Source of the DNA: Nitrososphaeria archaeon
GTDB lineage: Archaea; Thermoproteota; Nitrososphaeria; Nitrososphaerales; JACAEJ01
Length of the DNA stretch: 61,806 nucleotides
Direction of reading: 5' to 3'
NCBI GenBank assembly: GCA_029775925.1
Contig: JARVKB010000030.1
Span: 1 to 61,806, forward strand
Shown: positions 55,199-61,806 of the stretch, one piece after another
Position numbering within the stretch: position 1 is the stretch's first letter
Layout: each line of letters begins with the position of its first letter
Position numbers and translations under genes: made by a program
The notes under the pieces: generated by a model
Database searches by the model: none
What the model was told of the DNA's origin: nothing
What the model saw: the letters and a program-made list of their open reading frames with translations, nothing else

Positions 55199-55891
55199 AT
55201 GAAGGCTGTCATATTAGCTGGAGGTTATGGCAAAAGGTTAAGACCATTAACTACTGAAAAGCCAAAGCCACTTATAGAGATAAATAAAAAACCTATATTG
55301 ATTATGCAGTTTGATTGGTTAAAGAGTTATGGTATAAATGAAGTAATTTTATGTGTAGGTTTCCTTAAAGAAAAGATCATAGAATATGTTGGTAATGGCA
55401 AAAGGTTTGGTATGAAAGTAGGATATGCAGTAGAAGAAGATCCACTTGGCACAGGTGGAGCTTTGCTAAATAGCGAGCTTCTTCTAAGAGGAGAGGATAA
55501 ATTCATAGTCCTTAACGGCGATGTTGTTACTGATTTAGATTTATCAAAATTGATAAGTAATTATGATAAAATAGGTAATATCGCTTTAGTGCCTCTTAGA
55601 TCTTCTTATGGCGTTATAATGATAAATGATAAAGATGAGATAATAGAGTTCAAAGAGAAGCCCGTTCTAAGAGATTTTTGGATAAATGCAGGCGTCTATT
55701 GCCTTAGCCATGATATATTCAATTACCTTCCTGAGAAGGGCGATATAGAGACTACAGCATTTCCCAAATTGGCTAAGGAGAAAAAGCTAGGGGCCGTGAA
55801 ATATGCTAATTGCTTCTGGAAAGCTATTGATGTTCAAAAGGATATAGAAGAAGCTGAGAGGGATTTATTGGTTATTAAATCAAAGATTTAA
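55199..55891 (+). CDS. Sugar-1-phosphate nucleotidyltransferase, single-domain
   Basis: The 230-residue protein has the full signature LAGGYGKRLRPLTTEKPKPL at the N-terminus and VLNGDVVTDLD for metal binding. It lacks the left-handed beta-helix found in the enzyme at 3002-4285, so it is the short form often annotated as mannose-1-phosphate guanylyltransferase. Nucleotide and sugar are not determinable. It is followed by a coiled-coil gene with 41 nt between. Confidence 0.9.
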   Translation: MKAVILAGGYGKRLRPLTTEKPKPLIEINKKPILIMQFDWLKSYGINEVILCVGFLKEKIIEYVGNGKRFGMKVGYAVEEDPLGTGGALLNSELLLRGEDKFIVLNGDVVTDLDLSKLISNYDKIGNIALVPLRSSYGVIMINDKDEIIEFKEKPVLRDFWINAGVYCLSHDIFNYLPEKGDIETTAFPKLAKEKKLGAVKYANCFWKAIDVQKDIEEAERDLLVIKSKI

Positions 55892-55932
55892 AGATATGTA
55901 AATTTATAAACATGTGCATTATCTTTTAAACT

Positions 55933-56352
55933 ATGGCAAGTTTATCTGGAAGTGATAAATCAGCTTCAACTCAAGACCTTGAACGTCGATTAAAGGAATT
56001 AGAGGAAAAACTTAGAGAATCAGTACCTAAGAAAGAGGCTGAAGAATTGAAAAAGAAGATTTCAGAATTGGAATCTTATTTGAAAAAGTATGAGGAAGAG
56101 CTTAAGGCTGCTAAGCAAATAATAAAGGATTTACAATCACCTTTGCGTGATGTTGTGAGTAGAATAAAAGATATTGTGGGCGAATATGGAAAGGTAAGCT
56201 TAGAATATGGTGGGTATGAGATAACCGTATTAGACCCTCATCATTTCCCATGGAATTTAACATTAAATGCATTGTTAGATGCTTCATTCGAGGTCTGGAT
56301 AACTAGAAAGGATGGACAGAATGTAATAAAGTGCAAGCCTCCATCAGTTTAA
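55933..56352 (+). CDS. Small coiled-coil protein of unknown function
   Basis: The 139-residue protein has a charged coiled coil (about 15-75, rich in E, K and L at heptad spacing) and a C-terminal globular part with EITVLDPHHFPWNLTLNALL and VWITRKDGQNVIK. No family is recognised. It lies after the sugar nucleotidyltransferase on the same strand. Confidence 0.7.
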   Translation: MASLSGSDKSASTQDLERRLKELEEKLRESVPKKEAEELKKKISELESYLKKYEEELKAAKQIIKDLQSPLRDVVSRIKDIVGEYGKVSLEYGGYEITVLDPHHFPWNLTLNALLDASFEVWITRKDGQNVIKCKPPSV

Positions 56353-56368
56353 ATCCTAAAAATTTAAT

Positions 56369-57760
56369 TCATATAGGGATTATAGGATACTGTAGATAAA
56401 GGAGAAGAATAGCGAGTAACAAAGGTATTACTGAAGCCAGTATACCAGGTTTGATCCAATAGCCCATAGTGACATGACCAAGTTTCCTGCGTTCAATCAT
56501 TCCGATAGCAACTATGTTTGCTGTACTGCCAATCATAGTTAGGTTTCCAAAGAAAGTTGCAGAAAAAAGCCCAGCCCACCAGAATGGAAAGACATGCACA
56601 CCTAGAGCACTAAGTTCATGAATTATTGGTACAGCTATCGCTACGGCTAATACATTATCCATAAGAGCACTCAAAACACCCATTATCCACGTAAAGTTCA
56701 TTAAAATGCCAAACTCTCCGCCAATAGCACCTAAAGAGAGAGCACTACTAGCTATTCGTTCGGTTAAACCAACGTAGCTTAAAGTTCCTACTTTAGCAAA
56801 AAGCATCATAAAGAAAGCTAGTGTCCACCAATCGACACGTCTTTCCACGAGCTCTTTAGCTTTTTCATACTCTATAAGAAGGGCTATCGATGCTGCACCT
56901 AAAGCCGTACCAAGCAACATAGTGTTCTTTTCAAGATGTAGAACTTCTTCTATAAAGCTATGAAGGATGAGGAATGTTATAGTTCCTAGAAACAATATGG
57001 TAGATATAATAAGCTCTTTTCCAGAGGTTAGGACTCTCCCTTCTATTATTTTTTTCTCTTCTTTTACTTCTAGCTTAAGATGTTCATCCAATCTTCTAAT
57101 ATCTCCTGAAAAATAGTACATTGATAAGGGTATCACAATAGCTAAGCTGAGAATGGAAATAGGCGTAGCCCATCTCAAAAAATCTATGAAGGTAAGCCCA
57201 CCTCTTAAGGCAATCATAACTCCAACAGGGTTTCCTACTACAGTCGCACTGCTACCTATATTCGTTGCAAAGATGAGCATGATAACAAAAGGTATAGGAT
57301 TGAGCTTGAGCCTTACTGCGAGGTGTATCATTGTAGCGCTCATAAAAAGGATTGAAGTTACCTCGTCCACTAAAGCAGCAAATAAGGCTGATAAAATCAT
57401 CATTACAGCTACAAGCCTATAACCTCTTGGACCTACCATCTCTACGATTTTATCGATTATATACTCAAAAAAATGCCTCTCTTCTAAGAAGCCTATTACA
57501 ATCATCATTCCCATTAAAAAGAGAATTATGTCGACACCTGCATACTCAATTAAAGTATGAATATCGATTAAACCTGCAGCCAATAGTACGGTAATTCCTA
57601 ATAGTCCAAAGGCTAAGCGAAATCTCCAAAATAAAAGAGTGCCGTACACTATGGCTAGGAAGGCTGTTAGTGCTATAACTTCCCTTGTACTCAATCCGAG
57701 AAGAAAACTTATTGTGAATGTAGTCAGAACCATAAATACGAAGGTAAGACTTTTTCTCAT
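56369..57760 (-). CDS. Ion transporter of the ArsB/NhaD (SLC13-like) superfamily
   Basis: The 463-residue protein has about 12 membrane helices and the IT-superfamily motif FATNIGSSATVVGNPVGVMIA in the middle, echoed in the second half by LFSATFFGNLTMIGSTANIV. These two repeats are typical of ArsB/NhaD/SLC13 carriers. Substrate (arsenite, sodium/proton, dicarboxylate) cannot be told. Confidence 0.88.
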   Translation of the reverse strand: MRKSLTFVFMVLTTFTISFLLGLSTREVIALTAFLAIVYGTLLFWRFRLAFGLLGITVLLAAGLIDIHTLIEYAGVDIILFLMGMMIVIGFLEERHFFEYIIDKIVEMVGPRGYRLVAVMMILSALFAALVDEVTSILFMSATMIHLAVRLKLNPIPFVIMLIFATNIGSSATVVGNPVGVMIALRGGLTFIDFLRWATPISILSLAIVIPLSMYYFSGDIRRLDEHLKLEVKEEKKIIEGRVLTSGKELIISTILFLGTITFLILHSFIEEVLHLEKNTMLLGTALGAASIALLIEYEKAKELVERRVDWWTLAFFMMLFAKVGTLSYVGLTERIASSALSLGAIGGEFGILMNFTWIMGVLSALMDNVLAVAIAVPIIHELSALGVHVFPFWWAGLFSATFFGNLTMIGSTANIVAIGMIERRKLGHVTMGYWIKPGILASVIPLLLAILLLYLQYPIIPI

Positions 57761-57849
57761 CGAACATCATTGTAGCTTATTCTATCGATAATTTAAATGT
57801 AGCTTTTATTCAATTTAGTCAAAAAAATTAGACCAATTTACATTAATTA

Positions 57850-58392
57850 TTAAAATGCCAATTTTAATGTGAATAAAAGGAGCAATGTAACAATACCTGC
57901 TAAGACCATCAAAGCTCCTTGTGTAATCATGTTTGATTTTGATATCCTCCCCAGGAAGATACCCAAGATGAAGAGAACAGACATGTTCAATATTACTGAT
58001 GCTATTATAGCGTTTCTTAAAGATAAAAAGCCATAAAAAGAGAGAATAAACGGAAATAATGCAATCGAAGCAGCTATAATAGGCGATATGGCATCGATTA
58101 AGGCTACATAGATAACGGCAACTATAGATGCTCGATTTATTATTGAATTTTTTAAGTTCGTAAACATAGCTTGCTCAAGCTCTTTGATATTCCTAATCCT
58201 TTGCGCTTTTTCTGCCATAAAAGCACCCAAGGCTCCAGAAATTCCCATAGCTAAGCTTGCTCCAAAGCCTGTACTTAATATAATCTTTACATCACTTACT
58301 CCTGCAATGTAAGAACCTATTACTACTCCTAAAATAGCTAATGCACCATCAAATCCATTCATTATGAGGTATCTTTCAGCAATTTCATTCAC
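57850..58392 (-). CDS. VIT1/CCC1-like membrane protein
   Basis: The 180-residue protein has about five membrane helices. It begins MNGFDGALAILGVVIGSYIAG, then GFGASLAMGISGALGAFMAEKAQR, the pattern of VIT1/CCC1-like transporters (some annotated as TIGR00267 family). The second short VIT-type protein in the window is at 22268-22747. The metal carried is unknown. Confidence 0.75.
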   Translation of the reverse strand: MNEIAERYLIMNGFDGALAILGVVIGSYIAGVSDVKIILSTGFGASLAMGISGALGAFMAEKAQRIRNIKELEQAMFTNLKNSIINRASIVAVIYVALIDAISPIIAASIALFPFILSFYGFLSLRNAIIASVILNMSVLFILGIFLGRISKSNMITQGALMVLAGIVTLLLLFTLKLAF

Positions 58393-58542
58393 CTTTGCTA
58401 TCCTAAGATACCTTCTTAACTTTAAGATAATCTGGTTTTGAATGCTATCATACCTCCTAATTAAATCTTAAAGATTATTTCTTAGGTTCACTTATGGTTA
58501 ACGCTCTAATTTATATGCAACCATAATTTAGATAAAAATATT

Positions 58543-58815
58543 ATGACTGTTTATATAAAAAGATTGGTTATAGACTCGCTCAAACCGCGTGAAATTGGAA
58601 TTCTTGATTTATCCAAGGCTTTATGTGAAGTTAAGGGAGTCGATGAGGTTGACATAACTGTTACTGAGGTTGATGTAAAGACTGAGACGATAAAAATTAC
58701 TATAAGAGGCTCTAATATAGATTATGAAAGCCTAACAAAAGCCATGAGTGAGCATGGAGCTACGATAAGAAGCTTAGATGAGATAAACGTTAGTAAAATA
58801 AAGACTATTAATTAA
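58543..58815 (+). CDS. DUF211 family protein
   Basis: The 90-residue protein matches the archaeal DUF211 family: VIDSLKPREIGILDLSKALCEVKGVDEVDITVTEVDVKTE-type core, followed by a short ferredoxin-like second half with a conserved ISIDYESLTKAMSEHGATIRSLDE-like end. The family is small, ferredoxin-like and may bind an amino acid; function is not established. It is convergent with ychF. Confidence 0.85.
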   Translation: MTVYIKRLVIDSLKPREIGILDLSKALCEVKGVDEVDITVTEVDVKTETIKITIRGSNIDYESLTKAMSEHGATIRSLDEINVSKIKTIN

Positions 58816-58824
58816 TCATTTTGG

Positions 58825-60042
58825 TTATTTCTTCTTTTTAGAGGAAGACACTATGGTGAGAACATCTCTATCCTTAATGGTATATTCTGATGGTAATCTT
58901 AAACCACTTCTAGCATCTATAGCATATAAGAGACCTTTTGCAAGCTCTGTATGGACCTCTTTTGCAAGATCCAATACAGTTGAACCAGATGGCAATAAGT
59001 AAACATCAGGAAGTACGTTGCCCTGCTTATCAGATAACTTTTGAGGATCGTAAACAGGATAAACACTATTCATCCTGAGTAATTTGAATACTGCAACATT
59101 TATAGCGAATTGTACTCCAGTCCTCATATACTCTCCTAAAACTGCTTTCCTAATGTAATTTAGAGCCCATTTCTGCCTATCTGTAAGAGCTGCTTGATTC
59201 AAAATTTCAAACCTTTCCTCTCCTGGAATATATTTGATAAGACCTTTTTGCTCAGCTCTCCTTAACGTTAATTCAGCTTCAGCACTTGCAGGAACTACGA
59301 TCATATCTGAATACTCATCTCGAATTCTCTTAAAATTCTCAGCAGAGGTTGGTAGATCCATTTTATTAGCAACTATAAGTGTTGGTTTTGATATATCTCT
59401 CAATATCCATGCAAAATTCTTAGTATCATCATCCGACCAATTCTCAAAATCCTTAGCTTCAAGCTTTGCCTCTTTTAAAGCCATTTTTACATGACTCTCT
59501 TTAATACCTATCCCTTTTAAAACTTCTATAATTGCTATTGAAAATTCAAGTCCAGACTTCATTAGCTTAGAAATTCTTGATCTGTTACCTTCAATAAGCT
59601 TAAGATACCACATCACAAGCTCTTCTTCTATATCTCCTATATCTGCTAATGGATCGCCAGTTCCTGGTGCAGTAATTCTACCTTCAGCATCTACACTACC
59701 TGATGCATCCACTATATGTAATAAAGCATCTGATTGAGCTGCTACCGATAAAAATTGATTTCCTAAACCTTTTCCTGCCCATGCTCCCTTTATTAGACCT
59801 GGAAGATCGATTAATTCTATAGGTATGAAACGCCATCCATCGATACATTTAGAATTCTTAGGATTATCATTAACTTTGAACTCCCTACAAACACATAAGG
59901 TTACAGCACTTCCTATGCCTGTATTTGGAGCTTTAGTTGTAAATGGATAAGTCGATACCTCGGCTGTTTGAAGTGTAGCTGAGTTAAAGAAAGTTGTCTT
60001 ACCTGTATTCGTCTTTCCAATTAACCCAATTTTTATGGGCAT
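58825..60042 (-). CDS. ychF: YchF/Obg-related P-loop NTPase with TGS domain
   Basis: The 405-residue protein has Walker A GKTNTGKT (9-16), the G3-like DLPGLIKGAWAGKGLGN, and a nucleotide specificity motif NKMD in VANKMDLP where bacterial YchF usually has NxxE, and a C-terminal TGS domain (about 320-400). YchF-group NTPases bind ribosomes and help stress responses. The NKMD suggests guanine preference, unlike ATP-preferring YchF. It is convergent with the DUF211 gene. Confidence 0.92.
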   Translation of the reverse strand: MPIKIGLIGKTNTGKTTFFNSATLQTAEVSTYPFTTKAPNTGIGSAVTLCVCREFKVNDNPKNSKCIDGWRFIPIELIDLPGLIKGAWAGKGLGNQFLSVAAQSDALLHIVDASGSVDAEGRITAPGTGDPLADIGDIEEELVMWYLKLIEGNRSRISKLMKSGLEFSIAIIEVLKGIGIKESHVKMALKEAKLEAKDFENWSDDDTKNFAWILRDISKPTLIVANKMDLPTSAENFKRIRDEYSDMIVVPASAEAELTLRRAEQKGLIKYIPGEERFEILNQAALTDRQKWALNYIRKAVLGEYMRTGVQFAINVAVFKLLRMNSVYPVYDPQKLSDKQGNVLPDVYLLPSGSTVLDLAKEVHTELAKGLLYAIDARSGLRLPSEYTIKDRDVLTIVSSSKKKK

Positions 60043-60107
60043 TTTATGTCATTAAATCTTATTCAAATATAGCTTAAAAATATGTTCCTTTAATCTTGTA
60101 TTAAGAA

Positions 60108-61100
60108 TTGACGGGGAATATCATAGATAGTGATAATGGTGTTTTAATAAGATATAATGATATGAAGATAGCGTTAGATCCACTTAAGGTAATAGATGCA
60201 GATCTAATTTTTGTGTCTCATGCTCATATAGATCATATTCACCCTCAAAAGGATGATGCTATCATCTTAACATCTGAAGAAACTGATTTACTTGCAAAAA
60301 GAAGAGGCATAGATTTGGGAAAAACAGTACAAGAATTGAATGGGTTTGAGCTTATAGACTCTGGACATATCCTAGGATCACGTGGTTTGCTAATAGATGG
60401 AAAGATTTTTTACACAGGAGATCTCGCTACAAGATCAAGAGCTTTCTTAAATAAAGGTAAAAGTGTGAAATGCGATATATTAATAATAGAATCTACTTAT
60501 GGAAAGAATAATTTTCATTTTCCTCCTTTAGAAAAAATATTGGATGAAGTTAACAAGATTATTTCAAATCTTTTCTCTCGAGGAATACCTGTTGTGCTAA
60601 TGGGCTATCCTTTAGGAAAAGCTCAAGTGCTATCTTATCTCTTCTCAAGTTGGAATCCTATTTATGTGCATGAATCTGTACAGAAGATGAATGAAGCTTA
60701 TTCTCAATTAGGCATTAAGCTTCGTGATTTCATTCCTTATCATGAAGCTTTTGAGAAGGATTTGTTAAAAAGAAGACCGTGGATTCTAATCGCTCCTTTA
60801 TGGAGTGGAAGAACGAATTTTGTAAAGGGATTAAAAAGAAGATATAATGCAGTAACTATTGCTTTTAGTGGTTGGAGTGTAGAACCTAGTTATAAGTATG
60901 CTATGTCTTTTGATTATTCCTTTCCTCTTAGTGATCATTGTGATTTTGATGAACTGATTAAATTCGTAAAAGATTGTGAGCCAAAAAAGGTCTATACTAT
61001 ACATGGTTTCTCTTCAGAGCTTGCAAGTTATTTAAGAAAATTAGGATATGATGCTACACCTCTTTTAGGTTCTCAAAAATCATTAGAAGAGTCTTTTTAA
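60108..61100 (+). CDS. Metallo-beta-lactamase-fold exonuclease-like protein
   Basis: The 330-residue protein has the metal motif SHAHIDHI (H38, H40, D42, H43) and later IESTYG, LIDSGHILGS, DHCDFDELIKF with the remaining ligands. This is the COG1236/beta-CASP-related pattern of mRNA 3'-end processing-like exonucleases, often found near DNA ligases. Substrate unknown, DNA or RNA. It starts at TTG 60108. The next gene follows after 9 nt, suggesting an operon. Confidence 0.88.
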   Translation: MTGNIIDSDNGVLIRYNDMKIALDPLKVIDADLIFVSHAHIDHIHPQKDDAIILTSEETDLLAKRRGIDLGKTVQELNGFELIDSGHILGSRGLLIDGKIFYTGDLATRSRAFLNKGKSVKCDILIIESTYGKNNFHFPPLEKILDEVNKIISNLFSRGIPVVLMGYPLGKAQVLSYLFSSWNPIYVHESVQKMNEAYSQLGIKLRDFIPYHEAFEKDLLKRRPWILIAPLWSGRTNFVKGLKRRYNAVTIAFSGWSVEPSYKYAMSFDYSFPLSDHCDFDELIKFVKDCEPKKVYTIHGFSSELASYLRKLGYDATPLLGSQKSLEESF

Positions 61101-61109
61101 ATTGGTTGA

Positions 61110-61658
61110 ATGAGAATGCCAGTTACACCTCTTCACTATTTTTTAGCTTATATTATTTATAAGATAAGTAAATTCAATTTAAACTTTCCAGCTTTAATCG
61201 TTGGTAGCATTGTTCCGGATCTTGAGGCTCCGATTATTTTTCTTATTTCAAAAGGTGAAATAGATAGACTAGTTCTTCATAGTATTCTAGGCTCTATGAC
61301 CTTAGGTCTTTTAATTTCTATCTTCATATCTATCTCACTTTATCCAAGAATTTTTGTTTTTATCTTACATGATTTTAGAAAAGAGCTAGATACAAAGTGC
61401 AATTTCTCTAAATCTTTAGTAATCTCAAACATTATAGGAGTTTTATCACATGTCTTTTTAGATGCTTTACATCATGAATATAATCCCTTGCTATATCCTT
61501 TTTCTATAAATTCCATTAATGATTTCGTTCTGTTTAATGATTATCTTTTAGCATCAAAATTAATAAGTGCTATTTTTATAATTCTTGGAATTATAATCCT
61601 ATTTAAGGAAATAAGGTTAGGAAGGAATGGTTTTTTAAAAAGAATTTTATTAGGATAA
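61110..61658 (+). CDS. DUF4184/YdjM-like membrane metal-dependent hydrolase
   Basis: The 182-residue protein has a short N-terminal PVTPLHY, VPDLEAPI, LVLHSILGSMT and SHVFLDALHHE, with conserved His and Asp residues spread across four membrane helices. This pattern belongs to membrane-bound metal-dependent hydrolases like YdjM or DUF4184, whose substrates are unknown. It follows the exonuclease-like gene after nine bases, on the same strand. Confidence 0.75.
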   Translation: MRMPVTPLHYFLAYIIYKISKFNLNFPALIVGSIVPDLEAPIIFLISKGEIDRLVLHSILGSMTLGLLISIFISISLYPRIFVFILHDFRKELDTKCNFSKSLVISNIIGVLSHVFLDALHHEYNPLLYPFSINSINDFVLFNDYLLASKLISAIFIILGIIILFKEIRLGRNGFLKRILLG

Positions 61659-61711
61659 ATAAGTTTTTATTAAATTCTTGCATTTCAAACAATAAAATGG
61701 AATATATGGAT

Positions 61712-61806
61712 TTATAAAATCTCCTGCATTAAAAGATTATGCCCCCCTTCATATATAAAGTCAAAATACATCTTATTAATTTTGTTAATAAAAGAGAAAA
61801 GCACTT
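61712..61806 (-). CDS. C-terminal end of an unidentified gene (truncated)
   Basis: An open frame enters from the right edge and ends at a TAA at 61712-61714. The 31 visible codons end with KMYFDFIYEGGHNLLMQEIL, which has normal protein composition. I recognise no family. The evidence is only an open frame and composition, so it is a weak call. Confidence 0.35.
   Translation of the reverse strand, partial: VLFSFINKINKMYFDFIYEGGHNLLMQEIL

Noticed and set aside
1-61806. CRISPR arrays, insertion sequences or integrase sites
   Set aside because: I found no regularly spaced repeats, no transposase or integrase motif, and no attachment-like repeat at the tRNA.

Overview
This is an AT-rich archaeal chromosome segment, densely packed, with short intergenic gaps and many TTG or GTG starts. 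Archaeal origin is clear from archaeal-type phosphoglycerate kinase and the type II GAPDH, ABCE1/Rli1, deoxyhypusine synthase, NreA, an archaeal Thi4, a two-domain TadC-like platform protein with its secretion ATPase, a DUF211 protein, DUF6951-like and PRC-barrel proteins, and TATA boxes about 25-30 nt upstream of RNA genes. The gene set fits a thermophilic or anaerobic member of the TACK group (Bathyarchaeia, Nitrososphaeria/Caldarchaeales-like). That placement is inference; no rRNA is present to settle it. I see no CRISPR array, insertion sequence, phage or plasmid gene.

Layout. 0-4.3 kb: a truncated nucleotidyltransferase, a membrane-anchored secreted protein, a CitG-like protein, tRNA-Gly(CCC), a decayed membrane-protein gene and a sugar nucleotidyltransferase. 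4.4-10.1 kb: carAB and three GC-rich islands that look like structured RNAs, of which the one at 8981-9209 is the most convincing. 10.1-17.9 kb: a ThiI-like protein that has lost its PP-loop, a small Cys protein beside a wrecked Mrp/NBP35 ATPase pseudogene, thyX, aspA, a four-CBS protein with an HPF-like tail, and a MobA-like protein. 17.9-25.3 kb: ABCE1, a radical SAM protein, NreA, a VIT-family transporter with a possibly structured leader, a deacetylase and an unusual TldD. 25.5-31.5 kb: thi4 with three small genes, then pncB, larB, larC and larE (nickel-pincer cofactor synthesis) without larA.

31.5-43.9 kb: gap-pgk, then an island with a pilus or secretion ATPase, platform protein and prepilin peptidase. 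It is interleaved with coiled-coil, PRC-barrel membrane, winged-helix and KaiC-like proteins of unknown role, and with no recognisable pilin. 43.5-50.4 kb: a stand-alone LigD-type 3'-phosphoesterase, an alcohol dehydrogenase/LsrF-like aldolase pair, a methyltransferase, an MscS channel, and purine salvage (ade and a phosphoribosyltransferase). 50.4-61.8 kb: HtrA-like protease, deoxyhypusine synthase, membrane pyrophosphatase, a second sugar nucleotidyltransferase, an ArsB/NhaD-like permease, a second VIT-like protein, YchF, a metallo-beta-lactamase exonuclease-like protein, a DUF4184-like membrane protein and the end of a further gene.

The strongest candidates for something new are the 229-nt multi-branched RNA at 8981-9209, a second RNA-like island on the minus strand near 9.94-10.09 kb, and the pilin-less ATPase/PRC-barrel/KaiC island. 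All functional statements come from reading motifs by eye; no database search was run.
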